A DNA stretch of 64,000 nt from CAJJDF01 sp965655625 (GCA_965655625.1 CBFHHA010000007.1:1-64000), one strand, 5' to 3'; numbered from the stretch's first letter, positions 33,279-42,381 are shown. Numbers and translations are program-made. Notes: a model not told the origin generated them from the sequence alone.

Positions 33279-36092
33279 TTATTTACTCAACAACATATTT
33301 CTTTCCGAATATATTTTTCTAAAGAATTTATCTTTCAAATCATCTATAAAGTAAATGGCTTCACCTGTCGATTTCATTTCTGGGCCGAGTTCTTTCGCTA
33401 CCTCAGGGAATTTTTCGTAAGAAAATACAGGGATTTTAATCGCGTATCCTTCTTTTTTAGGAGTGAAATTAAAATCTGTTAATTTAGCTCCCAACATTAC
33501 TTTGGTTGCATAATTTACATACGGTTCGTCATACGCTTTTGCAATAAAAGGAACCGTTCTTGAAGCTCTTGGATTGGCTTCAATGATATATACTTCATCA
33601 TCTTTTATTGCAAACTGGATATTGATTAATCCAACTGTATCCAAGGCTAATGCAATTTTCTTGGTATACTCTTCCATTTTTGTTAAGATTAAATCTCCTA
33701 AATTGTAGGGAGGAAGTAAAGCATACGAATCGCCAGAATGAATTCCTGCAGGTTCAATATGTTGCATCATTCCAATGATATAAACATTTTCTCCATCACA
33801 AATGGCATCGGCTTCGGCTTCAATTGCACCTCCCAAAAAGTGATCCACTAGTATTTGGTTGTCTGGCATGTCTCGCAAGATATCCACTACGTGAGTTTCT
33901 AATTCTTGCTCGTTGATTACAATTTTCATTTTTTGTCCACCCAAAACGTACGAAGGTCTTACAAGAAGTGGAAATCCAAGTTCTTTCGATTTTTCTAGTG
34001 CCTGTTCAGCGCTTTCTACTACTCCAAATTTTGGGTAAGGAATATTCAATTCTTCTAATTTATTCGAGAATCTTCCTCTGTCTTCTGCTAAGTCTAATGA
34101 ATCAAATCCAGAACCAATTATTTTAATTCCGTACTTCTCTAGTTTTTCAGCTAGTTTCAATGCTGTTTGTCCTCCAAGTTGTACAATTACACCTTCTGGT
34201 TTTTCATGAAGTATAATGTCGTAAATGTGTTCCCAAAATACTGGTTCGAAGTAAAGTTTATCGGCCGTATCAAAATCAGTAGAAACCGTTTCTGGGTTAC
34301 AGTTGATCATAATGGTTTCGTAGCCCATTTCTTTGGCTGCATAAATTCCATGCACGCAACAATAATCGAATTCAATACCTTGACCTATTCGGTTGGGTCC
34401 CGAACCAAGCACAATAATTTTCTTTTTGTCAGTTACTACAGATTCATTTTCCATTTCAAAGGTAGAGTAGTAATAAGGAGTTTTTGCGTCAAATTCAGCC
34501 GCACAAGTGTCTACCAATTTATAGACCCTATTTATTCCCAATTCTTGCCTTTTGGCAAAAACTTGACTTTCCAAAGTTCTTAGTAAATGTGCAACTTGTC
34601 TGTCGCAATATCCTTTCTGCTTTGCTTCGAAGAGCAATTCACGTGGAATAGAATCCAAAGTGAACTTTTCAATTTTTTTCTCGGTATGAATTAAGTCTTC
34701 AATTTGCCTTAAGAACCAATCATCAATTTTTGTAATGTCTTTGATTGTTTTAAATGGAATTCCCAACTTAATTGAGTCATACACGTGGAATAATCTGTCC
34801 CAGCTTGCATGCTTTAAGCTATGAAGGAGTTTGTCTTGGTTTCTTTCCTCTTTGCCATCTGCTCCCAATCCATTCCTACCAATTTCTAAAGATTGACAAG
34901 CTTTTTGAATTGCCTCTTGGAAGGATCTTCCAATTCCCATAACTTCTCCCACCGATTTCATTTGTAATCCTAGTTCGGTATTGGCCCCTTTAAATTTGTT
35001 AAAATTCCATCTAGGTATTTTTACAATCACATAATCCAAGGTGGGCTCAAATAGGGCAGAGGTTGTTTTTGTAATTTGATTGTCGAGTTCATCAAGTGTG
35101 TAACCAATAGCCAATTTCGATGCAATTTTTGCAATTGGGTACCCGGTCGCTTTTGAGGCTAACGCAGAAGAGCGAGAAACCCTTGGGTTAATTTCAATCG
35201 CAATAATTTCCTCTTTTTCATCAGGCGAAACAGAGAATTGCACATTACATCCTCCTGCAAAATTCCCGATGCTTCTCATCATTTTGATGGCCATGTCTCT
35301 CATTTTCTGATAGGTGGTATCAGATAATGTCATCGCTGGGGCAACCGTAATGGAATCTCCAGTATGAATTCCCATAGGATCAAAATTTTCGATCGAACAA
35401 ATGATAATTACATTGTCATTTTTGTCTCTCAACAACTCCAATTCGTATTCTTTCCATCCAATTACAGCTTTATCAATCATCACTTCGTGTATGGGCGAAG
35501 CATGTAATCCTCGGTTTAGTAATTCATCAAACTCATCAGCAGTGTGAACGAAACTAGCTCCGCTACCACCCAATGTGTACGAAGGACGAATTACTAAAGG
35601 GAAACCTATTTCCTGAGCAATTTCTTTTCCTTTTAGGAAAGAACGAGCCGTGTCTGAAGGAGCTGAACCAACTCCAATTTCATCCATCAATGCTCTAAAT
35701 TTCTCTCTGTTTTCTGTGATTTCAATCGCATCAATATCCACTCCAATAATCTCAACACCGTGGTCTTCCCAAATTCCCAATTCTTTACATTTGATACACA
35801 AGTTGAGAGCTGTTTGCCCTCCCATGGTGGGCAAAACGGCATCAATATTGTGCTTTTTTAGAATCTCCTCAACGTATTCAGGTTCGAGTGGTTTCAGATA
35901 AACATTATCCGCAACCATCTTATCTGTCATGATTGTTGCCGGGTTAGAATTAATTAAAGTAACTTCTATTCCTTCTTCTCTCAATGAACGAGATGCTTGG
36001 GATCCGGCATAATCAAATTCACAGGCTTGACCAATAACAATCGGTCCACTACCAATGATAAGAATTGATTTTATTTGTTGATTCTTTGGCAT
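33279..36092 (-). CDS. carB: Carbamoyl-phosphate synthase large subunit, without the C-terminal regulatory domain
   Basis: Makes carbamoyl phosphate from bicarbonate, ammonia (supplied by CarA) and two ATP, for pyrimidine and arginine synthesis. Two ATP-grasp halves are visible: the first begins IKSILIIGSGPIVIGQACEFDYAGSQ, the second KKIIVLGSGPNRIGQGIEFDY, each followed by ATP-binding motifs (PLVIRPSYTLGGSG; PLLVRPSYVLGGQ). At 937 residues it is shorter than the roughly 1070-residue E. coli enzyme. It ends at GEAIYFIDDLKDKFFRKIYSERNMLLSK, just after the second ATP-grasp half, so the C-terminal MGS-like allosteric domain that binds UMP and ornithine is missing. That shorter form is, as I recall, usual in this lineage. 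No carA lies next to it. Confidence 0.97.
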   Translation of the reverse strand: MPKNQQIKSILIIGSGPIVIGQACEFDYAGSQASRSLREEGIEVTLINSNPATIMTDKMVADNVYLKPLEPEYVEEILKKHNIDAVLPTMGGQTALNLCIKCKELGIWEDHGVEIIGVDIDAIEITENREKFRALMDEIGVGSAPSDTARSFLKGKEIAQEIGFPLVIRPSYTLGGSGASFVHTADEFDELLNRGLHASPIHEVMIDKAVIGWKEYELELLRDKNDNVIIICSIENFDPMGIHTGDSITVAPAMTLSDTTYQKMRDMAIKMMRSIGNFAGGCNVQFSVSPDEKEEIIAIEINPRVSRSSALASKATGYPIAKIASKLAIGYTLDELDNQITKTTSALFEPTLDYVIVKIPRWNFNKFKGANTELGLQMKSVGEVMGIGRSFQEAIQKACQSLEIGRNGLGADGKEERNQDKLLHSLKHASWDRLFHVYDSIKLGIPFKTIKDITKIDDWFLRQIEDLIHTEKKIEKFTLDSIPRELLFEAKQKGYCDRQVAHLLRTLESQVFAKRQELGINRVYKLVDTCAAEFDAKTPYYYSTFEMENESVVTDKKKIIVLGSGPNRIGQGIEFDYCCVHGIYAAKEMGYETIMINCNPETVSTDFDTADKLYFEPVFWEHIYDIILHEKPEGVIVQLGGQTALKLAEKLEKYGIKIIGSGFDSLDLAEDRGRFSNKLEELNIPYPKFGVVESAEQALEKSKELGFPLLVRPSYVLGGQKMKIVINEQELETHVVDILRDMPDNQILVDHFLGGAIEAEADAICDGENVYIIGMMQHIEPAGIHSGDSYALLPPYNLGDLILTKMEEYTKKIALALDTVGLINIQFAIKDDEVYIIEANPRASRTVPFIAKAYDEPYVNYATKVMLGAKLTDFNFTPKKEGYAIKIPVFSYEKFPEVAKELGPEMKSTGEAIYFIDDLKDKFFRKIYSERNMLLSK

Positions 36093-36160
36093 GGGTGCTA
36101 GTTTTCTAAGGTTTTGTGTAGTGTGTAACTAAATTTGGTAAAAATACAGATTATAGGGCA

Positions 36161-36188
36161 AAAAAAAAGGACAACGATTGTTGTCCTT
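36161..36188 (-). terminator. Terminator of rpmH
   Basis: On the minus strand a 7-9-bp stem (plus 36167-36175 with 36180-36188) and GATT-type loop are followed by eight or more T, about 18 bases after the rpmH stop. It separates rpmH from carB. Confidence 0.85.
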
Positions 36189-36205
36189 ATTAAAATTTAT
36201 TAACA

Positions 36206-36364
36206 TTATCTCTTTGGTCTTGCCTCACAAGAAACCGATAACTTCTTTCTTCCTTTCTTTCTTCTACGAGCAAGAACTCTACGTCCATTTGCTGACGACA
36301 TTCTTTCTCTGAAACCGTGCTTGTTTCTTCTCTTTCTTCTTGATGGTTGGTATGTTCTTTTCAT
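36206..36364 (-). CDS. rpmH: 50S ribosomal protein L34
   Basis: A 52-residue, highly basic protein beginning MKRTYQPSRRKRRNKHGFRE and continuing with RMSSANGRRVLARRRKKGRKKLSV, the diagnostic L34 sequence. L34 is a small component of the large ribosomal subunit. The family usually ends near the LSV segment; here CEARPKR adds a few residues. Flanking dnaA/rnpA genes, common in many bacteria, are absent. It has its own terminator. Confidence 0.97.
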   Translation of the reverse strand: MKRTYQPSRRKRRNKHGFRERMSSANGRRVLARRRKKGRKKLSVSCEARPKR

Positions 36365-36436
36365 ATCTTGTTGTTATTACGGTTTGCAAAAATACATAAT
36401 TTATTATTTAAACAAAGAAATTTGACTAAATTATTT

Positions 36437-36444
36437 TAAATTTG
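36437..36444 (+). promoter_or_regulatory. -7 promoter box upstream of the GT-C-like gene
   Basis: TAAATTTG, a TAnnTTTG match, ends 15 bases before the ATG at 36460. It also supports choosing that ATG over the TTG at 36442, which lies inside the box. Confidence 0.55.
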
Positions 36445-36459
36445 AGAAAACTAGATTTT

Positions 36460-38028
36460 ATGACCTGGAATACCAACAAACGCATTCTCATTTCGGGGAT
36501 CGCAGTACTTACTTTACTTTTTATCTCTAATTACAATTCTATTTTTGATTCGAAGTTAGACGCTAATGGTGATAATTATCATTATTACATTTTGGGAAAA
36601 TCTTTGAACGAAGGTAACGGATATCGTTCAAGCTATACTCCAACGAATCAGCTGCACAATCATTATCCTCCAGGCTATCCTTTTTTAATATCTGTTATGA
36701 TGGTTTTTTCGGATTCATTTGATTTTATAAAAACCATGAACGGTGTTTTTCTTCTAGGTTCTATCCTTCTTTTATGTTTGATATACTATAATTTCACCAA
36801 AATCAAACGACCTTTTGTGTATGTTTTCATTGGTATATTTTGTCTATTGAATTATAATTTATTAAAATATTCGACTATTATGATGAGTGAAATATCTTTC
36901 ACTTTTTTCTCTATTGCCTCCTTGTTTTTATTTTTTTTAATGGAGAAAGAGGAGAAGATAAGGCGTAAATATTTGTATTTGTTTCTATTGATAACAACTG
37001 TTTCTCTCACATTCTATATCCGAACTACAGGAGTTATAATGTTTCTCACCTTTTTCTTTTATTACATTTCTCAAAAACAGTGGAAAAAGAGTTTGGTTGT
37101 AGTAGGATTAAGTATTTTAATAATTGCACCTTGGCAAATAAGGAGTAGCGTTTATGGCCTCAAAAGTTCATACCAGGGACAACTTCTTGCCAAAAATCCA
37201 TACAACAGAGCTGAGGGAGCCGCGAACTTTGGCGATTTTTTAGAACGTTTTGCCACCAACGTCAATAGGTATATCTCTAAGGAAATTCCTAATGGAGTTT
37301 TTCCATTTCTTAAAGTTAATTATAATCAACCCGAAGAAAGTGATGTGAGTCAACCAGTTGCAGGGGTTTTAACACTTATTTTTGCGTTTTTGGGATTGTT
37401 TTTTATTGAAAAAAAATTGGGCATCATTCTCTTTTTATACATTGCAGGAACCTTTACTGTTTTGCTTCTTTGGCCGGTTTCTTGGTATGGGACAAGATTC
37501 TTTTTGCCTCTTGTTCCATTATTTTTATTTCTTATTTTTGTCGGCTTTTTTGAGCTTGTTGTGTTTGCTTTGCAGAAACTAAAAATAAACAGTCAACTTA
37601 TTCCTTACACAATTTTTATTTTGATTTCGCTTGTGTTTTTTAAGAATTTTTCTCCAGCCATCAATGATCTGAAAAAAGTGGCTAGCGCACCCAATCCGCC
37701 TGGACTCAATGATTTTATTAAAATCGCTGAATATGCAAAGGTTAATCTGCCATCTGATGCTGTTGTGGCTAATAGAAAGGGTCAAATTTTTTATGTTCAC
37801 TCTGGTAAAAAAGCTTTGAGATATCCTGATAACCCAGTTACTGAAGAGGTGTTGGAATTTTTTGATGAAAAAAACATAACCCATGTTATCGTAGATAGGT
37901 TGGGTTACTCCTCAACAGGCAGATTTTTAGTTCCCGTGATCAACAAACACAGAGATAGATTTACATTAATTAGAGAAGTGGGTAACCCATCGACTCTTTT
38001 GTTCAAATATAACAATGGCAAGAGCTGA
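36460..38028 (+). CDS. Polytopic membrane protein, GT-C (PMT/ArnT-like) glycosyltransferase
   Basis: A membrane protein of 522 residues. The first loop has LDANGDNYHYYILGKSLNEGNGY followed by YPPGYPFL, the acidic-then-PPG layout of GT-C enzymes such as ArnT and GT39 relatives, which move sugars from a lipid carrier. About ten hydrophobic segments follow to residue 410 or so. A soluble C-terminal domain (IKIAEYAKVNLPSDAVVANRKGQIFYVHSGKKALRYP) is also common in this group. Acceptor unknown. Its last 14 bases overlap the ABC exporter gene, so both are co-translated, consistent with a role in envelope glycolipid assembly. Confidence 0.78.
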   Translation: MTWNTNKRILISGIAVLTLLFISNYNSIFDSKLDANGDNYHYYILGKSLNEGNGYRSSYTPTNQLHNHYPPGYPFLISVMMVFSDSFDFIKTMNGVFLLGSILLLCLIYYNFTKIKRPFVYVFIGIFCLLNYNLLKYSTIMMSEISFTFFSIASLFLFFLMEKEEKIRRKYLYLFLLITTVSLTFYIRTTGVIMFLTFFFYYISQKQWKKSLVVVGLSILIIAPWQIRSSVYGLKSSYQGQLLAKNPYNRAEGAANFGDFLERFATNVNRYISKEIPNGVFPFLKVNYNQPEESDVSQPVAGVLTLIFAFLGLFFIEKKLGIILFLYIAGTFTVLLLWPVSWYGTRFFLPLVPLFLFLIFVGFFELVVFALQKLKINSQLIPYTIFILISLVFFKNFSPAINDLKKVASAPNPPGLNDFIKIAEYAKVNLPSDAVVANRKGQIFYVHSGKKALRYPDNPVTEEVLEFFDEKNITHVIVDRLGYSSTGRFLVPVINKHRDRFTLIREVGNPSTLLFKYNNGKS

Positions 38029-39826
38029 AAGAATAAAATTAGATAAACAAACCATCAAAAAAGCTTCCACATTTTTTCGATTCATAAAACCGTATAAATT
38101 AGCCTTTATTTTGGGAATGATATTTTTGTTCCTTTCCAGCGCAACAGCGATGTTGTTTCCTTATTTGATGGGACAATTGATTGGAAAAGATTCAACTAAT
38201 GGAATTCCTTCTGTTACCGATTCTATACCTGAACCCTCACAATCGTTTGATTTAAATGTAACTTCTACTTTAATTACTGTGATGATTTTAGTGTTTGGGG
38301 CTCAAGCTATTTTTTCTTTTTTCAGAGTCTATTTGTTTGGATACTTTACTGCTAACGCCCTCAAGGATTTACGTGTTGCCGCTTTTTCTGTGCTTATCGC
38401 TTCACCGCTCCATTTTTTTAATAAAAACAAAGTAGGGGAGTTAACAAGTCGAATTTCTAACGATATCGAACAACTGAGAGAAACGTTAAATACAGTGCTG
38501 GCTTCGTTTATCAGACAACTAATTACTGTGGTGGTAAGTTTGATAGCTTTGTTTATCATGTCGCCCAAATTGTGTTTTATCATGCTGGCAGTAGTCCCGG
38601 TGGTGGCAATTGTGGCCGTAGTTTTTGGTCGATTTGTGAAGAAAGTGGCCAAAGAAACTCAAGATGCTTCGGCTGAATCCAATTCAGTGTTGGAAGAAAG
38701 TATGATGGGAATTACCAACGTGAAAGCCTTTGCCAATGAGTTTTTTGAGATAATTCGCTATGGTAAAAAAGTAGAAGAAGTGAAAGACAAAACCATGCGC
38801 ATTGTTTTTTGGCGAGGACTTTTTATCACGTTCATTATTTTTTGCATGTTTGGTTCCATTGTATTTGTGATTTATCAAGGAAAATTGATGGTAGATACTG
38901 GGGAAATGAGCAACAAGAATTTCATTAGTTTTATTCTCTACACCATTTTTGTGGGTGGTGCAATTAGTAGTTTGCCCGAGTTGTTTTCAAGTGTTCAAAA
39001 ATCTATTGGATCTACCGAAAAGTTGATGGCTATTTTGGATGGAGATATCGAAAATTTGGCGTTGAGTAAAATTGATAATCCATTAAACTTAAAAGGGGAT
39101 GTGACTATTAATAACCTCTATTTTTCATACGATACTCGTCCCGATGTAGAGGTCTTGAAAGGAGTTTCTGTGACAATAAAAGCCGGTCAACAAATAGCTT
39201 TAGTCGGTTCTTCAGGTTCTGGTAAGTCCACGCTTTCGGCCTTGTTGTTGCAATTTTACCAACCCAATTCGGGAGAGATTTTATTTGATGGAAAACCTGC
39301 TAATCAATACGATTTGAGCAAATTGCGTAATGAAATGTCGATCGTTCCACAAGAAGTAATTCTGTTTGGAGGAAGTATTAAAGAAAATATTGCCTACGGA
39401 GATTTGGAAGCAACTGACGAGGAAATTATAGAAGCAGCAAAAGGTGCAAATGCACATGAGTTTATTCTGAATTTTCCTGATGGGTATGAGACGTATGTTG
39501 GAGATAGAGGGATTCAACTATCTGGTGGACAGAAACAAAGAGTGGCCATTGCCCGGGCAATTCTCAAAAATCCTTCTATTTTAATTTTGGATGAAGCCAC
39601 AAGTTCTCTTGATTCTGAAAGTGAAATGCTCGTACAAGAAGCATTGGATAGACTGATGAAAGGACGAACTTCGTTGGTTATTGCTCACCGATTATCGACT
39701 ATTAAAAACTCAGATAAAATTATTGTGCTAGAAAATGGAAATAGTGTAGAATCGGGAAAACATGAAGACTTGGTTTTATTAGAGAACGGTGTGTACAGGA
39801 ATTTAAGTGAAATACAGTACAGGTAA
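38015..39826 (+). CDS. ABC transporter, fused permease and ATPase (MsbA/lipid exporter type)
   Basis: A 603-residue half-transporter. Residues 20-330 hold the six-helix type I exporter membrane domain, with the coupling segment NKVGELTSRISNDIEQLRETL. Residues about 355-603 form the ATPase: Walker A GSSGSGKST, Q-loop VPQEVILFGGSIKENI, signature LSGGQKQR, Walker B ILILDEATSSLDSES and the H-loop IAHRLSTI. This family includes MsbA, the flippase for lipid A-core, and multidrug exporters. The overlap with a GT-C-like gene supports lipid or glycolipid export, but the substrate is not determined by sequence. Confidence 0.93.
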   Translation: MARAERIKLDKQTIKKASTFFRFIKPYKLAFILGMIFLFLSSATAMLFPYLMGQLIGKDSTNGIPSVTDSIPEPSQSFDLNVTSTLITVMILVFGAQAIFSFFRVYLFGYFTANALKDLRVAAFSVLIASPLHFFNKNKVGELTSRISNDIEQLRETLNTVLASFIRQLITVVVSLIALFIMSPKLCFIMLAVVPVVAIVAVVFGRFVKKVAKETQDASAESNSVLEESMMGITNVKAFANEFFEIIRYGKKVEEVKDKTMRIVFWRGLFITFIIFCMFGSIVFVIYQGKLMVDTGEMSNKNFISFILYTIFVGGAISSLPELFSSVQKSIGSTEKLMAILDGDIENLALSKIDNPLNLKGDVTINNLYFSYDTRPDVEVLKGVSVTIKAGQQIALVGSSGSGKSTLSALLLQFYQPNSGEILFDGKPANQYDLSKLRNEMSIVPQEVILFGGSIKENIAYGDLEATDEEIIEAAKGANAHEFILNFPDGYETYVGDRGIQLSGGQKQRVAIARAILKNPSILILDEATSSLDSESEMLVQEALDRLMKGRTSLVIAHRLSTIKNSDKIIVLENGNSVESGKHEDLVLLENGVYRNLSEIQYR

Positions 39827-39851
39827 ACCAGAACTGTTTAATAAAAACACT

Positions 39852-39900
39852 TCGTCTCCGCTCAGTGTGACTTTTAGAGTCTGTTTGAGCGGAGAGGAAG
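39852..39900. repeat. Imperfect inverted repeat between the ABC exporter and GNAT genes
   Basis: TCTCCGCTCA (39855-39864) and TGAGCGGAGA (39886-39895) pair perfectly over 10 bp, and the stem extends outward with CTTC/GAAG across a single mismatch. The stem is GC-rich relative to its surroundings and is not followed by a T run. It could be an RNA structure in the leader of the acetyltransferase gene or a decayed repeat element. Confidence 0.55.
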
Positions 39901-39919
39901 ACAAAAATGAGAATAAACC

Positions 39920-40444
39920 ATGCTAAATGGACAAAATATCTACCTAAGAACCATCGAACCGAGTGATGCGGCAATCATGCTTCAATGGGAAAATAATCCC
40001 GAAAACTGGGCTGTGAGTAATACGTTAGTTCCTTTTTCGGAGCATTTAATTTTGCACTATGTAAACTCGGCTCAAGATATTTTTGAAACCAAACAATTGC
40101 GTTTCATTATTTGTTTGAAAGAGAACGACAAACCTATTGGAACGATTGATTTGTTTGAATACGATCCTCTTCACCGAAAAGCTGGTGTAGGAGTTTTGAT
40201 TGATGAAATATCTGAACGAAACAAAGGCTATGCAAACGAAGCGGTGAAATTGATGATAAAATACGGTTTTAATAGGTTGGATTTACACCAATTTTTTTGT
40301 CACATATTTGAATCTAATGAACACAGCATCAAACTATTTGAGAAAAATGGATTTGAAAAAACTGGAGTGAAAAAAGACTGGGTAAGAATCGAAGGAAAAT
40401 GGGAAACAGAAGTGTTTTATCAATTGATTAATAAAGCGGACTAA
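39920..40444 (+). CDS. GNAT family N-acetyltransferase (RimJ/RimL-like)
   Basis: A 174-residue acetyl-CoA-dependent acetyltransferase. IYLRTIEPSDAAIMLQWENNPENW is the usual RimL-type start. GTIDLFEYDPLHRKAGVGVLIDEISERNKGYANEAVKLMIKYGF contains motif A, which binds acetyl-CoA. HIFESNEHSIKLFEKNGFEKTG is motif B. The target could be a ribosomal protein N-terminus or a small molecule such as spermidine. The next gene starts directly after its stop, so they share a transcript. Confidence 0.9.
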   Translation: MLNGQNIYLRTIEPSDAAIMLQWENNPENWAVSNTLVPFSEHLILHYVNSAQDIFETKQLRFIICLKENDKPIGTIDLFEYDPLHRKAGVGVLIDEISERNKGYANEAVKLMIKYGFNRLDLHQFFCHIFESNEHSIKLFEKNGFEKTGVKKDWVRIEGKWETEVFYQLINKAD

Positions 40445-41368
40445 ATGGAATTATTAAAAGAACTGTGTGGAATTCATGCCCCATCTGGGAATGAAATTAA
40501 AATGACTGATTTTTTGTTGAACTACATAGAAAAGAATAAATCATCATGGAAAGTTCGGCCAGAGATTTTCTATGGAGATGGGTTTCAGGATTGTATTATG
40601 CTAAAATTTGGGAAACCAACAACAGCTATTTTTGCCCATATAGATTCCATTGGGTTTACCGTTAAGTACAACAAAGAAATTGTGAAAATTGGTGGCCCAA
40701 GAACTATAGAAGGAACTAAATTGGTTGGAAAGGATTCAAAAGGTGATATAGAATGTGAACTGATTATTATAGAAGATGAGAAGGGAAGAGAACACTACGA
40801 ATATGTGTGCGACAGAGAAATAGACCGAGGAACAGATTTAGTTTTCAAACGAGAATTTATTGAAACTGATTCTCACGTACAATCGTGCTATATGGATAAC
40901 AGATTGGGAGTTTGGAATGCGCTACAAGTTGCCGAAACGCTCGAAAATGGAGTGATTTGTTTTTCTTGTTGGGAAGAGCATGGAGGAGGTTCAGTGGGTT
41001 ATTTAGCAAAACATATGTTCGAAAATTGGGGGGTGAAACAAGCATTGATTTCGGATATTACATGGATTACAGAGGGAGTTGTAGATGGAGGAGGAGTTGC
41101 TATTTCTACGAGAGATTCTGGAATCCCAAGAAGAAGTTATATCAACCGAATTAGAGCTTTAGCAGAAGAAAGCGGAGTGAGCTATCAACTAGAAGTTGAA
41201 AACGCAGGAGGAAGTGACGGTAATGCTTTACAAAAATCTCCTTATCCATTCGATTGGTGTTTTATTGGAGCGGCTGAGCACAATGTTCATTCACCAACCG
41301 AAAAAGTCAATAAAGCAGATATTGTGGAAATGGTGAAGTTGTATGAGTATTTGATGAGGAAATTGTAA
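40445..41368 (+). CDS. M42 family aminopeptidase-like metallopeptidase
   Basis: A 307-residue peptidase. Its expected metal-site segments are present: FAHIDSIGF (H, D), SCYMDNRLGVWNAL (bridging D), CFSCWEEHGGGSVGY (E, E), SDITWITEG (D) and a late EHNVHSPTEKV (H). This is the M42/M28-like arrangement of glutamyl or general aminopeptidases that often form large tetrahedral complexes. ATG follows directly on the stop of the acetyltransferase gene. The role is probably cytoplasmic peptide turnover. Some M42 relatives are annotated as endoglucanases, which is not supported here. Confidence 0.88.
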   Translation: MELLKELCGIHAPSGNEIKMTDFLLNYIEKNKSSWKVRPEIFYGDGFQDCIMLKFGKPTTAIFAHIDSIGFTVKYNKEIVKIGGPRTIEGTKLVGKDSKGDIECELIIIEDEKGREHYEYVCDREIDRGTDLVFKREFIETDSHVQSCYMDNRLGVWNALQVAETLENGVICFSCWEEHGGGSVGYLAKHMFENWGVKQALISDITWITEGVVDGGGVAISTRDSGIPRRSYINRIRALAEESGVSYQLEVENAGGSDGNALQKSPYPFDWCFIGAAEHNVHSPTEKVNKADIVEMVKLYEYLMRKL

Positions 41369-41473
41369 TAGGAACTTTCATTAAAAATTTTTCCCTCCTT
41401 GAGAGCCTGTCCGACTTTTCGGGAAGGGTTAGAGAAGTGACTATTTTCATCAGAATGGATAAATTTTGCTCTT

Positions 41474-42253
41474 CTACCCATTCAAAGCCTCTCTAACAGC
41501 TATACATTTTGTCAAAATCCCTTCCAATTTATCCAACTGTAGCATTGTGTGAGGATCACTTTTGGCTTCACTCGGGTTGGGGTGAACTTCCATAAAAAAT
41601 CCATCGGCTCCGGTAGCAATAGCCGACAAAGCAATAGATTCAATCAGTGTTGGGTCACCACCTGTGACTCCTTCCGTTTTATTTGGTTTTTGAACGGAAT
41701 GAGTGCAATCCATAATCACTGGAGCTCCTAACTTTTTCATTCTATGAATTGCGGTAGCGTCTACAATCAAATCCGAGTAACCAAACGTAGTTCCTCTTTC
41801 GCATAGCCAAACATTTTTATTTCCCGTAGAAAGCACTTTTTCTAAAGGAAATACCATTGCCTCTGGCGACAAAAACTGTCCTTTTTTAATGTTTACTCCA
41901 CATCCAGAATTTCCGGCTGCAAGCAATAATTCTGTTTGCCTGCACAAAAAAGCCGGAATTTGTAAATGGTCTACAAATTTTGCCACATGTTCTACTTCAT
42001 GACTTTCGTGCACATCTGTAATCGTGGGCACTCTTAAATCTTTCCCTATTTGTTTCAAAATATTCAAAGCGACATCGTCTCCAATTCCCGTAAAACTATC
42101 AAGTTTGGAACGGTTGGCTTTTCGATAACTTCCCTTGAAGATAAAATCGATATCCAGTTTTTCGCAAATTCGTTTTACTTCTTTACCAATTTTAAAAGGA
42201 ATGATATCGTCTTCAATGGCACAAGGTCCAGCTATTAGCGTAAATTTTTTCAT
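41474..42253 (-). CDS. kdsA: 3-deoxy-8-phosphooctulonate synthase (Kdo-8-phosphate synthase)
   Basis: Condenses arabinose-5-phosphate with phosphoenolpyruvate to Kdo-8-phosphate for lipopolysaccharide. The 259-residue TIM barrel shows FTLIAGPCAIED, FKGSYRKANRSKLDSFTG, PTITDVHE, QIPAFLCRQTELLLAAG, VWLCERGTTFGYSDLIVD, MDCTHSVQKPN and FMEVHPNPSEAKSD. An Asn-bearing segment GCGVNIKKGQFLSPEAM is also visible. It follows kdsD on the same strand with a 128-base spacer holding a folded repeat element. Together they give the first two Kdo steps. Confidence 0.97.
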   Translation of the reverse strand: MKKFTLIAGPCAIEDDIIPFKIGKEVKRICEKLDIDFIFKGSYRKANRSKLDSFTGIGDDVALNILKQIGKDLRVPTITDVHESHEVEHVAKFVDHLQIPAFLCRQTELLLAAGNSGCGVNIKKGQFLSPEAMVFPLEKVLSTGNKNVWLCERGTTFGYSDLIVDATAIHRMKKLGAPVIMDCTHSVQKPNKTEGVTGGDPTLIESIALSAIATGADGFFMEVHPNPSEAKSDPHTMLQLDKLEGILTKCIAVREALNG

Positions 42254-42267
42254 ATTATTTTAATTCT

Positions 42268-42372
42268 GAACCCTGAGGTTTTGAGTTAACTCAAAATATC
42301 TCGAAGGGTGGGTTTGTTTATTCTAAGTCACCCTTCGAGACAATTTTTCGGTAGAAAAATTCCTCAGGGTTC
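42268..42372. repeat. REPIN-like element able to form a perfect cloverleaf
   Basis: An outer 11-bp stem (42268-42278 with 42362-42372) encloses three perfect hairpins placed almost end to end. The first is the palindrome 42279-42296 (18 bases). The second has 12-bp arms at 42299-42310 and 42329-42340 around an 18-base loop. The third has 8-bp arms at 42342-42349 and 42354-42361 with loop GGTA. Seen another way it is two inverted copies of a unit that begins GAACCCTGAGG and ends TCTCGAAGGGTG, each with a different inner hairpin, the build of a REPIN. It lies between kdsD and kdsA, so it will be in their shared RNA. Confidence 0.8.
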
Positions 42373-42381
42373 GATTATCAA

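Noticed and set aside
34167..34583. A 138-codon open frame on the plus strand within carB
   Set aside because: It lies opposite strongly conserved carB codons, encodes no recognisable motif and has a composition of antisense translation. Shadow of carB.
36442..36459. TTG start of the GT-C-like gene at 36442
   Set aside because: It lies inside the TAAATTTG promoter box; the ATG at 36460 begins a normal N-terminus.
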